Below, in pieces: positions 24,452-33,215 of a stretch of 64,000 bases of DNA. How positions within the stretch are numbered: position 1 is the first letter of the stretch; each line of letters opens with the position of its first letter. Location of the stretch: the NCBI RefSeq assembly GCF_017874735.1, contig NZ_JAGGLV010000027.1:32943-96942 (forward strand), in the 5' to 3' direction. A program made the position numbers and the translations under genes. Source of the stretch: Paenibacillus silagei (lineage in GTDB: Bacteria > Bacillota > Bacilli > Paenibacillales > Paenibacillaceae). The notes under the pieces were generated by a model. The model saw nothing but the letters and a program-made list of their open reading frames with translations, had not been told where the DNA came from and ran no database searches.

Positions 24452-24489
24452 GTTCATGGGAAATCATTTTAGGGAGGAGAAATGGGCAA

Positions 24490-25545
24490 ATGGGCAAAAA
24501 GAGAAAAACCTTACCCGCCGACTTCGGCGAGCTGGTTAAATCAGGGGATGTCGATGCACTAAAGGCTGTTTTTGAAAAATGTGATTGGGATGCAACCTTG
24601 GGATATTACAAAGAACCCGCGCTCAGCATGCGGCAGATTCCGGATGAGCTGGTCCGCTGGCTGGTGGAGCAGGGTGCCGATATTAATGCGAGGGACAAAT
24701 ACCAGCGTACCCCGCTGTATTCCCAGGCTGGAACCTGGTCCGGCAATATTCCATTATTCCTGGAGCTTGGTGCAGAGCTGGAAGCCCTGGATTATCAGAA
24801 CCAGACCCCGCTGCACGCTGCGGTCAACTATTACCGGACTCAGGCGGTACGGGATCTGGTGGCCCATGGCGCAAATGTCCATGCGGTAAATAAGTCGGGG
24901 AACACCCCGCTGTCCAAAGCCTTATTACAATGCCGGAATAGCGATATCGATAGCATGCTGGAAATCTCGCAGATCCTGCTTGATGCCGGAGCGGAGATCA
25001 CACCGGAGATGAAGGAATCCGTGAGTAAGATCGGCAAAGCATTTGAATTCGCCAGATCCAATTTCAATAAAGAGCGCTTGAGTGAAACCTCAAATGCACT
25101 CGAATCCCTGTACAAGCTGTTCGATGTGGAGCCTGTAGCAGCGCGGGTGATGCATGACGGCGTTTCCAAGATCGAGGTAAACAGTACAAGATGGCAGGAT
25201 CAGCACCAGGAGCTATGGGAATTACTAATCCCGGCGTCAGGACATGCGCTCACCGTGCAGGGAGAGGTCATTCGCATCACCGGCCGGATCTCACATGAAA
25301 TCATGAATAACGGCGGAGGCAACTGGGATGCCGATTTCCGTAAAATGCTGAATGCGCTGCTCCGGCACTTCGCCTCGGGCACACCTCTGGACCCTGCGCA
25401 CCTGAAGGAAGCGGCGGAACTAGCCGGTTACCTGCGCCATGGCAACGGCAATGATGAGCCGGCCAGATTATGCGAATTGGCCGTGAATTGGGTACTAGCC
25501 AATCCACAGCCCGTTTCTTTGCCGCAGCCGGATTACAAACGCTAA
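24490..25545 (+). CDS. ankyrin repeat protein
   Basis: The protein has 351 residues. Residues about 45-165 hold three to four ankyrin repeats (ELVRWLVEQGADINARD, QTPLHAAVNYYRTQAVRDL and NTPLSKALL with HGANVHAVN). The C-terminal 150 residues are helical and unassigned. Ankyrin proteins bind other proteins, and the partner is not evident. ATG at 24490 follows GGGAGGAG by about 10 bases; another ATG at 24482 is in a different frame. The gene starts 38 bases after the rhamnose regulator and may be read through from it. No signal peptide or membrane segment is seen. Confidence 0.82.
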   Translation: MGKKRKTLPADFGELVKSGDVDALKAVFEKCDWDATLGYYKEPALSMRQIPDELVRWLVEQGADINARDKYQRTPLYSQAGTWSGNIPLFLELGAELEALDYQNQTPLHAAVNYYRTQAVRDLVAHGANVHAVNKSGNTPLSKALLQCRNSDIDSMLEISQILLDAGAEITPEMKESVSKIGKAFEFARSNFNKERLSETSNALESLYKLFDVEPVAARVMHDGVSKIEVNSTRWQDQHQELWELLIPASGHALTVQGEVIRITGRISHEIMNNGGGNWDADFRKMLNALLRHFASGTPLDPAHLKEAAELAGYLRHGNGNDEPARLCELAVNWVLANPQPVSLPQPDYKR

Positions 25546-25576
25546 ATGCTGAGACATCCAGCACTTGTCCTGCTCC

Positions 25577-26869
25577 CTATGAAGAAGCGGCTCCCTTGGA
25601 GAGCATAATATTCAGAATCGCCTGGTCTGTGGCGGCAAGCCCTTCCTGGACCAGGGTCTCCATATTCTTGATCGTATCCTCCACCTTCTCGAAGATGACA
25701 CCATCACTCGGACTCGCGGAGATATTGTTCATGGCGAGAGTAGCAGACTGGATGGCCGCGTTGGTGGCCGTTGAGATTTTGAGCGCACAGGTTGGCTTGG
25801 CACCATCGCAGATCATGCCGGAAGTAGAGGCAATCGTATTCTGGATGGAGTGCTTGATCTGCGCCAGCGTCCCGCCCATCAGATAGACAATGCCGCTGCC
25901 CGCCCCCACTCCACCGGCAATGCCTGAGCCGCAGAGCGGGGACAGACGGCCAATGTAATGCTTCACATGGATGGTAATCAGATTGCTGAGCGCCATCGCT
26001 CTTGCCAGGGTCTCCTCATCCTTGCCGAGGAGCTCGGCCAGGGCAATGACCGGCATGGTACAGGCAATCCCCTGATTGCCGCTGCCCGCCGTCGTCATTA
26101 CCGGCATGGCACTGCCGTCCATCCGTGCATCGGATGCGGCTGCCGTTGCGGCAATGATCCGGTTCGCCACATCCGCGCCGAACAGATTGAGGGCGGATTG
26201 CTGGCTCATTTTCCGGCCCACCTGGAGACCATACTCCCCGCGTAGCCCTTCCTCCGAGATCGCCTTATTCATAACCGCTCCCTCCAGCAGGAAGCGAAGA
26301 TCCTCGAATGGTGTATTCTGAACGAAGGCATAGATATCTTCGAGTGAGACCGAGTATACCTCGGGGTCCAGACTAAGCGGGTCTCCGCAGTCGGCCTTGT
26401 CCATTTTCGGCTCAAGCCGCTGGCCATCCTTCGCCAGATACTGCACATTCGTGTGCTCTTTTACCAGGATCGCTGTGGCGGTATGGTTCTTGCTGTGTAC
26501 TCTCGCTTCTATATATAGCTTCTCCGGCGTATCCTTCAGCTCAACCTCCAGCAGCTTACGCTCCAGCAGTCCCTCTGCACTTGCCAGCTCCGCCGGGGTC
26601 AGCCCGGACAGAATCTCCAGCTTCCGCTCCGAGCGGCGCACCACCGCACCCAAGGCAACCGCTATCGGCAAGCCCGTCTGGCCTGTACCAGGAATCCCCA
26701 CACCCATCGCATTCTTGATGATATTGCCGCTGAGGAACAGCTCGATTCCTGTAATCTCTTCATCAACCAGCTCAGCCGCCAACGAGACGGCATAAGCTAC
26801 CGCAATCGGTTCGGTGCAGCCTTCTGCCGGCATAATTTCTTTGTGTAATACTTCCAGTAGGTTAACCAT
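25577..26869 (-). CDS. L-cysteine desulfidase / L-serine dehydratase alpha-type enzyme (UPF0597)
   Basis: The protein has 430 residues. It matches the CdsA/CyuA (YhaM, UPF0597) family: EGCTEPIAVAYA near 17-28, SGNIIKNAMGVGIPGTG near 47-63, SPLCGSGIAGGVGAGSG near 315-331 and GMICDGAKPTCALK near 353-366. The cysteines in these motifs would hold a [4Fe-4S] cluster. The family splits cysteine into pyruvate, ammonia and sulfide. It is a single gene, convergent with the ankyrin gene. The start has only a weak ribosome binding site (AGAGGGAATGG). Confidence 0.85.
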   Translation of the reverse strand: MVNLLEVLHKEIMPAEGCTEPIAVAYAVSLAAELVDEEITGIELFLSGNIIKNAMGVGIPGTGQTGLPIAVALGAVVRRSERKLEILSGLTPAELASAEGLLERKLLEVELKDTPEKLYIEARVHSKNHTATAILVKEHTNVQYLAKDGQRLEPKMDKADCGDPLSLDPEVYSVSLEDIYAFVQNTPFEDLRFLLEGAVMNKAISEEGLRGEYGLQVGRKMSQQSALNLFGADVANRIIAATAAASDARMDGSAMPVMTTAGSGNQGIACTMPVIALAELLGKDEETLARAMALSNLITIHVKHYIGRLSPLCGSGIAGGVGAGSGIVYLMGGTLAQIKHSIQNTIASTSGMICDGAKPTCALKISTATNAAIQSATLAMNNISASPSDGVIFEKVEDTIKNMETLVQEGLAATDQAILNIMLSKGAASS

Positions 26870-26968
26870 CTGTGCATCACCATTCCCTCTGTCTGTCTAT
26901 CTATGTCTAATCTGTTTCTATATATAGTACATCAGATAGACAATCCGGGGAATCCCCGTTATTACCCA

Positions 26969-27163
26969 TCACCCGCCGAGCTTCACCAGCCGCTTCAGCC
27001 CTTCTGTACAAGCCCAGCCTCCGGCACCTGCCAGAATCGCATTATGACAAAGGTTCAAAGCCAGCTTATATGTCATACTGCCGATAATGATTTCAACCAC
27101 GATAAACCGTAAAATATCTCTCTTCGTGACCAGATAGACTCTGAATTCCTGATTACGGGACAC
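26969..27163 (-). CDS. small hypothetical protein, 64 aa
   Basis: A GTG start is preceded by GGGGGAG with 7 bases of spacing, a strong reason to accept this small gene. The product has a basic N-terminus, a moderately hydrophobic stretch (about 18-35, ILRFIVVEIIIGSMTYKL) and a Gly-rich region (AGAGGW). It could be membrane-associated. No family is recognised. It stands between the terminators after gnd and the desulfidase gene. Confidence 0.5.
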   Translation of the reverse strand: MSRNQEFRVYLVTKRDILRFIVVEIIIGSMTYKLALNLCHNAILAGAGGWACTEGLKRLVKLGG

Positions 27164-27247
27164 CTGCCATCTCCCCCGTCCATTTTCATGTTTCTGTACT
27201 TATATGCTTCGGGCGGGTTGTCTGATTCTCTGTGCAGGCACAACAAA

Positions 27248-27284
27248 GAGCAGTACTTCTCCATTGGCGGGAAAAGCACTGCTC
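27248..27284 (-). terminator. second terminator-like hairpin after gnd
   Basis: A 15-bp stem with two G-U pairs and a 7-base loop, followed on the minus strand by TTTGTTG. It backs up the stronger terminator at 27303-27345. Confidence 0.55.
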
Positions 27285-27302
27285 CGGCCAAAGCCGAAAT
27301 AG

Positions 27303-27345
27303 AAAAGGCTGCCCCAAACAGCCATTTCATGGCTTCGGGACAGCC
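27303..27345 (-). terminator. terminator of the zwf-gnd operon
   Basis: Arms GGCTGTCCC and GGGGCAGCC plus the inner AAGCCAT/ATGGCT stem are followed by TTTT on the minus strand, 36 bases after the gnd stop. Confidence 0.85.
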
Positions 27346-27380
27346 CCCTGATATCACCGCTTCAGCCTAATTGCCTTCGC

Positions 27381-28274
27381 TTACTTCGACTCCACCGCAT
27401 GGCCGCCGAATTCGTTTCGCAAGGCGGCGACGACTTTGCCAGTGAAGGTGTCGGTCTCCAGCGACCGGTAGCGCATGAGCAGAGCCATCGCGATAACCGG
27501 AGTCGCTGCCTGGAGGTCGAAGGCGGTCTCCAGCGTCCAGCGTCCCTCCCCGGAGGAATGCATGACGCCCTTGATGTCTTCCAACTTGGCATCCTTGGAG
27601 AAGGCGCGCTCGATCAGCTCCATCAGCCAGGAGCGGACGACAGAGCCGTTGTTCCAGACGCGGGCCACCTGCTCGAAGTCGAAGTCATATCCGCTTTTCT
27701 CCAGCACCTCGAAGCCCTCACCAATCGCAGCCATCATCCCGTATTCAATGCCGTTATGCACCATCTTGAGGAAATGTCCGCTCCCGGATTTGCCGGCGTA
27801 CAGGTATCCGTTCTCTACCGCAGTGTCATGGAACAGCGGCTCGACCACTGCCCACGCTTCCTCATCGCCTCCAACCATATAGCAGGCCCCATTGCGCGCG
27901 CCTTCCATTCCGCCGGAGGTTCCTGCATCCAGGAAGTGAATTCCGTGGGCACCCAGCTCCTCATGACGGCGGATCGACTCTTTATAATGAGAGTTCCCGG
28001 CTTCAATAATGATATCTCCCTTGGATAATAGCGGCGTCAGTTCAGCAATTACTGAATCTACAAAAGTATGGGGAACCATGATCCAGAGAACGCGCGGGGA
28101 ATCAAGCCGGCCCGTAAGCTCCTCCAGGCTTGCTGCCCCGGACGCACCGCGTTCGGCCAGTTCCTGCACCGCAGCAGGATTCACATCATACGCTACTACT
28201 TCATGGGCATGCTCCAGCAGGTTCTGGCCCAGATTGAAGCCCATTTTGCCAAGTCCGATTAAACCGACTTTCAT
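27381..28274 (-). CDS. gnd: 6-phosphogluconate dehydrogenase, short NAD-type
   Basis: The protein has 297 residues. It oxidatively decarboxylates 6-phosphogluconate to ribulose-5-phosphate. The Rossmann motif GLIGLGKMGFNLG is at the N-terminus, IIEAGNSHYKESIRR near 88-103, DAGTSGGMEGA near 116-126 and HFLKMVHNGIEYGMM near 167-181. The short length is typical of the YqeC/GndA-type enzymes rather than the 470-residue class. It lies 68 bases downstream of zwf, so the two oxidative pentose-phosphate steps are co-expressed. Confidence 0.93.
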   Translation of the reverse strand: MKVGLIGLGKMGFNLGQNLLEHAHEVVAYDVNPAAVQELAERGASGAASLEELTGRLDSPRVLWIMVPHTFVDSVIAELTPLLSKGDIIIEAGNSHYKESIRRHEELGAHGIHFLDAGTSGGMEGARNGACYMVGGDEEAWAVVEPLFHDTAVENGYLYAGKSGSGHFLKMVHNGIEYGMMAAIGEGFEVLEKSGYDFDFEQVARVWNNGSVVRSWLMELIERAFSKDAKLEDIKGVMHSSGEGRWTLETAFDLQAATPVIAMALLMRYRSLETDTFTGKVVAALRNEFGGHAVESK

Positions 28275-28342
28275 TACGAATCCCTCCGAATTGTGTAGTC
28301 ATATATAAGCTAACTCTGTCCGCTTGCTGTTACCGCCGCCGC

Positions 28343-29887
28343 TTACGCTCCCGGCCGGATGACTTCCGGCTCTATCCCGGCTGTCCGGTGAACGCGTGCA
28401 GGCTCTGCATTCTCCGGCTCATCCAGCCACCAGTGGAACTCGCCAAGGAGCTGATCTGCCGCCGCCGGGCCGTTAGATCCGGCAGGATACAGGTGCAGCG
28501 GCAGGCTGCCATCTGCTGTTGCTTCGATTATAGGCTGAACCCACTGCCAGGACAACTCTACTTCCTCCCAGTGGGCAAAGAACGTAGCGTCGCCGAGCAT
28601 AGCATCATAGATCAGATTCTCATAAGCCTCCGGCACATCAGGATTGCCCGGCTCATGCTTAATGCTAACCGGCTCAAGCTTCCCGTGCTGAAGCGGATTC
28701 TTGGTATTCAGAGTCAGAGAGATGCCCTCATGCGGGCCAATATCAATCACCAGCAGATTAGGGTCAAGCGGCAGCTTGTTACGGTTCTTGTTATGCACAT
28801 CATTAAACGGCTCTTTGAATTCAATAACAATCCGCGTGGATTTCTCCTTCATGCGCTTACCTGTACGAATGTAGAACGGCACATCGTTCCACAGCGGATC
28901 TTCAATCCATAGGCGTGCAGCAATATACGTCTCATTCTGTGAAGTGGCTGCGATCCCCGGTTCAGCGGTATACGCAGGCACTTGCTGTCCGCGCATCTCC
29001 CCCGCTGCATACTGGCCGCGCACTACATGCTGTGCTACCTCTTCGGGCAGCAGCGGCCGGACGGAACGGATGACATGCCGTTTTTTGCTGCGGACGTCTT
29101 CCGGTGTACTGCCCTTCGGAAGCTGCATTGCCATCATCATCAGCAATTGGAGCATATGGTTCTGGAACATGTCACGCAGCGCCCCAGCCTTATCATAGTA
29201 ACCCGCCCGCTCTTCCACACCCACCGTCTCACTGGCGGTAATCTGGACATTCGCGATATACCGGTTCTGCCACAAGGCCCGCAGCACAGGGTTAGAGTAT
29301 TTCAGCACCTCCAGGTTCTGCACCATCGGCTTGCCGAGGAAGTGGTCAATCCGGAAGATTTCCTCCTCTGCAAAAGCTGCGCTCAAGCTCTCATTCAGCA
29401 CACGCGCCGACTGCAGATCCCGTCCGAACGGCTTCTCGATGATCAGACGTTTCCAGCCCTTGGTATTCCCGAGTCCGCTGGCATTGATATTACCGGCAAT
29501 CTCCCCGAAGAATTCGGGACCGACTGACAGGTAGAACATCCGGTTCTGCGGAAGCCCCAGCTTTTCCTCCCGGCGCTGTACATGCCCAAGCAGCTTCACA
29601 TAATCCTCAGGACGTCCGACATCCAGCACACTATATTCAAAAGCCTGCAGGAAATTCTGCAGCGCCGCTGTATCCTCTACCGGACGGCGCGAGAAGGTGC
29701 GCAGGGAGTCCAGCACCTGACGCTGGAACGTCTCGTTAGTGAGCTCCCGTCTGCCCAGTCCAATGACTGAGAGAGGACCGGAAAGCTTGCCATCAGTAAA
29801 CAGGTTGTATAAAGCGGGGAAGATTTTCCGCTTCGCCAAGTCCCCGGTTGCGCCAAAAAGTACAAATGTAGATGATTCCACTTTCAT
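28343..29887 (-). CDS. zwf: glucose-6-phosphate 1-dehydrogenase
   Basis: The protein has 514 residues. It oxidises glucose-6-phosphate to 6-phosphogluconolactone. The NADP-binding start FGATGDLAKRKIFPALY, the substrate motif RIDHFLGKPMVQN near 178-190, and RLIIEKPFGRDL near 147-158 are diagnostic. It is the first gene of the zwf-gnd operon with its own promoter at 29950-29978. No lactonase gene is adjacent. Confidence 0.96.
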   Translation of the reverse strand: MKVESSTFVLFGATGDLAKRKIFPALYNLFTDGKLSGPLSVIGLGRRELTNETFQRQVLDSLRTFSRRPVEDTAALQNFLQAFEYSVLDVGRPEDYVKLLGHVQRREEKLGLPQNRMFYLSVGPEFFGEIAGNINASGLGNTKGWKRLIIEKPFGRDLQSARVLNESLSAAFAEEEIFRIDHFLGKPMVQNLEVLKYSNPVLRALWQNRYIANVQITASETVGVEERAGYYDKAGALRDMFQNHMLQLLMMMAMQLPKGSTPEDVRSKKRHVIRSVRPLLPEEVAQHVVRGQYAAGEMRGQQVPAYTAEPGIAATSQNETYIAARLWIEDPLWNDVPFYIRTGKRMKEKSTRIVIEFKEPFNDVHNKNRNKLPLDPNLLVIDIGPHEGISLTLNTKNPLQHGKLEPVSIKHEPGNPDVPEAYENLIYDAMLGDATFFAHWEEVELSWQWVQPIIEATADGSLPLHLYPAGSNGPAAADQLLGEFHWWLDEPENAEPARVHRTAGIEPEVIRPGA

Positions 29888-29949
29888 TCCTCCCGTTGTT
29901 ATTATTTTATTATATAGTTACTTATTAATACTCAGGAACTTTATAACAC

Positions 29950-29978
29950 ATCATACGACTATAAAATCAATTCGTCAA
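29950..29978 (-). promoter_or_regulatory. promoter of zwf
   Basis: On the minus strand TTGACG (29973-29978) and TATGAT (29950-29955) are 17 bases apart, 63 bases upstream of the start. Confidence 0.65.
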
Positions 29979-30021
29979 TCTCAATTCGACATTTACGATA
30001 ATTACCCAAACATGCCAAATA

Positions 30022-30046
30022 GCAGGCCTTCAACGAGAAGACCTGC
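30022..30046 (-). terminator. hairpin after the ger operon
   Basis: The imperfect stem GCAGGTCTTC/GAAGGCCTGC is followed by TATTT on the minus strand, 22 bases beyond the last gene of the gerA-gerC transcript. The T-run is weak. Confidence 0.5.
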
Positions 30047-30067
30047 CAGGATGTTCCGAACCCTTGA

Positions 30068-30298
30068 TCAGAACCATGAAGATACCAGATCATTGATCGG
30101 CTTATAGATGAACATAATCAGCAGCAGCGGGCTGGGAACCTGAATTTTGAGCAGCGTGCATATCGTGGCCGTCATTCCGCCGATCCACAGCAGACCCCAG
30201 ATCACACGATCACGCGTCTTCTGCCTGCCCTTCAGGGAGGACAGATCCATGGCTGCACAGCCTGCGGCAATCAGAGCAAACATCAGCACCAGCAGCAT
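30068..30298 (-). CDS. small membrane protein of the germination operon
   Basis: The protein has 76 residues with two predicted membrane segments (1-17 and about 33-65, with a charged SSLKGRQKTRDR loop between). AAGGAG, 9 bases before its ATG, overlaps the stop codon of gerC, so translation is coupled. Small GerD/GerX-like membrane proteins are found in some ger operons, but I do not recognise this one. Its tight linkage to gerA-gerC argues for a role at the germinant receptor in the spore inner membrane. Confidence 0.7.
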   Translation of the reverse strand: MLLVLMFALIAAGCAAMDLSSLKGRQKTRDRVIWGLLWIGGMTATICTLLKIQVPSPLLLIMFIYKPINDLVSSWF

Positions 30299-30304
30299 AC
30301 AGGC

Positions 30305-31528
30305 TCACTCCTTAATATCTTCAAGAAAAGAATTATCAATCGTACCGATCCGGTTGATCGTCACACTGGCCTCGTAATGGACATGGAGTGTCTTGAGATA
30401 GCCTTCACCCTTCCGTTCCTTCAGCCTCTCCCATGCCTTGGGGCTCTTACGGTAAATCGATTGGCCGAAGCCAAAGATATCCAAATTGAATTTCTTGCTG
30501 ATTCCCTCTACAGCTTCTTTCATCCGAATTACAACCCGGTCTTCTGTCACCTCTTCAAGTAATTTGATCTTGTCCTCCGTATCCAGCTTATAATTCCCTT
30601 CAATCTCCTCCACATTGCATAGAGCTTCCGTGCTCAAATAAATATGCGGCTCTCCGTCTATGATCTTCACCTTCCGTCTGGTAGCGGAGGTAAGCGCCTC
30701 TATAATGATCAGGGTTCCGTGTTCGTCTTTGAAGTTCCCCGTATTTTTGGTGACGTTATCAGTCACATAGTTATAGCCAATTGTTAAGTTATCATCTATC
30801 CAGCCAATCATCTTGTCCTTTTTAAATACAGCAACACTATCATAGCGAAGTTTCGTTCTGGGGTCTGTCTGCTCAACATTGGTTTTCTCACTGCCCGCCT
30901 CTGGATCACCCAGCACCTCTACTCCAGTCAACACCGGATTCTCTCCTTGGTAGAGCAGGTCCTCGATGAATTTATCCAGCGTGACCGCGACGGTCTTGGA
31001 AGAGATCCTGTAGGACTTGTCCAGGGAACTGAATAATTTAGTAGCCGGCAGCCGGTCCAGCGGGGTCAGCACCTTCAGAACATTCTCGGCAGTCGTCTTC
31101 CGCGCAACCATCACATAGAAGTCCATGCGCGGCTCCCGGCTTCTTTTGATCACATCCAACGTCTCACCCACCCCTTCGCGCGCCAGCTCTTCTCCAATCA
31201 CGAGTACCCGGATATGGCCCATATATGGGGAACGGGAGCTGATCAGATTGAACTTGCGGAGGGATTCATAGATCGTTGGCACGTTAAAATTATACACAAC
31301 TACGGGAACCCCGCTCCCCCCTGTTCCCCCCGCATTCTGAGAAGAGATAGAGGAGGGGATGACCACCTGCATCGTTACGTTGTAGCCTTTCTCCGCTTTA
31401 TCAAAGCCCAGCGCCAGCACAAAAGCCAATTCATTCAGCTCCTTCCTCTCCCAGCACCCGCTAAGCAATAGCGAAAGCAGCAGCAGGGGAAGGCAAGCAG
31501 CGACGGCTCTCTTTATACGGCTTGTCAT
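30305..31528 (-). CDS. spore germination protein, Ger(x)C lipoprotein
   Basis: The protein has 407 residues. A lipoprotein signal peptide ends LLLSGC (C25), followed by WERKELNELAF, the standard start of mature GerC proteins. The rest is the Ger(x)C three-domain fold. GerC is the lipid-anchored C subunit of nutrient germinant receptors in the spore inner membrane. GGAGG is 8 bases before the ATG, which is one base after the gerA stop codon. The nutrient sensed is unknown. Confidence 0.93.
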   Translation of the reverse strand: MTSRIKRAVAACLPLLLLSLLLSGCWERKELNELAFVLALGFDKAEKGYNVTMQVVIPSSISSQNAGGTGGSGVPVVVYNFNVPTIYESLRKFNLISSRSPYMGHIRVLVIGEELAREGVGETLDVIKRSREPRMDFYVMVARKTTAENVLKVLTPLDRLPATKLFSSLDKSYRISSKTVAVTLDKFIEDLLYQGENPVLTGVEVLGDPEAGSEKTNVEQTDPRTKLRYDSVAVFKKDKMIGWIDDNLTIGYNYVTDNVTKNTGNFKDEHGTLIIIEALTSATRRKVKIIDGEPHIYLSTEALCNVEEIEGNYKLDTEDKIKLLEEVTEDRVVIRMKEAVEGISKKFNLDIFGFGQSIYRKSPKAWERLKERKGEGYLKTLHVHYEASVTINRIGTIDNSFLEDIKE

Positions 31529-31529
31529 A

Positions 31530-33038
31530 TCAGGAACCTCCGCGTTTGGATCTGTTCTGGCGATACAGATTCTGGGTTCTATTCTCTTGCGGTCTTGTTC
31601 TCAGGAACGGCCAGGGGAACCTGAAGATCGAATCCTTAAGGTCTGCCGGCCGGAAGGGCCCCAGCGGACTCATATAAGGAACGCCGAAGGAGCGCAGGCT
31701 GACGAGATGCAGCACCACTAAGAATACTCCGCACAATATTCCGTACAGCCCCATGAAACCGGCCAGCGCAATCAGGAAAAACCGGATGATGCGTGCGGCG
31801 ATGGACATCCCGGCTTCGGGAATCACAAAGCTTGAGATTGCTGTTATGGATACAATGATAACCATAGCTGAGGAGATGAATCCCGCTGCAACCGCCGCCT
31901 GCCCGATAACCAGCGTACCGACGATAGAGACAGCCTGGCCCACGTTTTTTGGAATCCGTACGCCTGCTTCCCGCAGAATCTCATAGGTTAATTCCATCAT
32001 CAGCGCTTCGACAAAAGTCGGAAACGGCACCGTCTCCCGCTGGGCAGCCAGGCTGATCACCAGATTGGTCGGGATCATCTCCTGATGAAAGGTTGTGATA
32101 GCCACATAGAACGCAGGGGCAAACAAGGTGATAAAAAAAGCCAGAAACCGGATGAACCGCAGCAGGGTAGAAATATCCGCCCGCTGGTAATAATCCTCCG
32201 CCGACTGAAAGAAGGAGACAAATACGGTCGGGGCCAGCAGCACAAAAGGCGTTCCGTCAACCAGAATAGCCACCTTCCCTTCCAGGATGCCCGCCGCAAT
32301 GGTATCCGGCCGGTCACTGTTATAAATCGTAGGGAAGGGTGTTGCCACCTTATCCTGAATAAATTCCTCGATATAGCCGCTCTCCAGAATACTGTCCGTA
32401 TCAATACTGTTCAGGCGCCGCTTCACTTCTTGCACCAGCTCTTTATTCGCAATGTGGCTGAGATACATAATCGAGACACTGGTCTGGGTGACGCGGCCAA
32501 TCTGCATCGTTTCCAGCCACAGCTGACTGTCTTTGATTTTGCGGCGGATTAGCGCGGTGTTGGTTCGCAGATTCTCACTGAACCCCTCCATCGGTCCGCG
32601 GACCACAGACTGAGAGCTCGGCTCACTTACACCCCGGTCTTCCCAGCCGGGCAGCCCGATCCGCAGCGCTGATGCCGTCCCCTCCACCATCAGCATCACG
32701 TTGCCGGATAACAGGTCGTGTACGAACTTGGCGTAATCCCGAACCACAGTAAGATCACCGGCCATTAGCACACGGCTGGTCAAGATTTCTATTTTCTTAT
32801 CCGGGTCCTGTTCTTCCAGAAGAGCCAAGGTCCGTCCCTCCTGAAGCGAATACAGAATCGAATTATGCAGCAGCTGATTATCTATCAGGCCATCAATATA
32901 AAAAATAGCCAGCTCCGTATGCTCTCCCAGCTTCAGCTGTTTTCTCACCAGGTCAGTGCTCTCGCCCATCAGCTTGTACAGCTGTTCATTATTGACCTCC
33001 AGCCGGTTGGATAACTTCCCCTCCACCGTACTCTTCAT
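31530..33038 (-). CDS. spore germination protein GerA (A subunit)
   Basis: The protein has 502 residues. A soluble N-terminal part (1-270) is followed by about five membrane helices (280-470) and a basic tail. Marks are DGLIDNQLLHNSILYSL near 45-60, DRPDTIAAGILEGKVAILVDGTPF and the APAFYVAITTFHQEMIPTNL stretch. It is the A subunit of a germinant receptor. ATG at 33036-33038 is preferred because AAGGAG lies 11 bases upstream; the in-frame GTG three codons earlier would be only two bases from it. It is translationally coupled to gerC. Confidence 0.93.
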   Translation of the reverse strand: MKSTVEGKLSNRLEVNNEQLYKLMGESTDLVRKQLKLGEHTELAIFYIDGLIDNQLLHNSILYSLQEGRTLALLEEQDPDKKIEILTSRVLMAGDLTVVRDYAKFVHDLLSGNVMLMVEGTASALRIGLPGWEDRGVSEPSSQSVVRGPMEGFSENLRTNTALIRRKIKDSQLWLETMQIGRVTQTSVSIMYLSHIANKELVQEVKRRLNSIDTDSILESGYIEEFIQDKVATPFPTIYNSDRPDTIAAGILEGKVAILVDGTPFVLLAPTVFVSFFQSAEDYYQRADISTLLRFIRFLAFFITLFAPAFYVAITTFHQEMIPTNLVISLAAQRETVPFPTFVEALMMELTYEILREAGVRIPKNVGQAVSIVGTLVIGQAAVAAGFISSAMVIIVSITAISSFVIPEAGMSIAARIIRFFLIALAGFMGLYGILCGVFLVVLHLVSLRSFGVPYMSPLGPFRPADLKDSIFRFPWPFLRTRPQENRTQNLYRQNRSKRGGS

Positions 33039-33155
33039 CCGGGCCACTTCTCCTTCCCGTGAACCTTCTATTCAGGTTAGTTTGGAAGTATTGCTTGATA
33101 ATTATTCCTCAAATTCAGACCTGTACTTGATTCACATAATTCTGGAAGAGGATGC

Positions 33156-33162
33156 CATACTA
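33156..33162 (+). promoter_or_regulatory. sigma-G-like -10 element before gerB
   Basis: CATACTA, an exact match to the sigma-G/F -10 consensus, lies 54 bases upstream of gerB. A partial -35 (CACATA at 33133-33138) is slightly too far away. Forespore expression is expected for germinant receptor genes. Confidence 0.4.
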
Positions 33163-33215
33163 AGAGGGTTCCGGGTTCATAGGCCCTGGAGGACACATGT
33201 AAAGGGGGGATAGAG

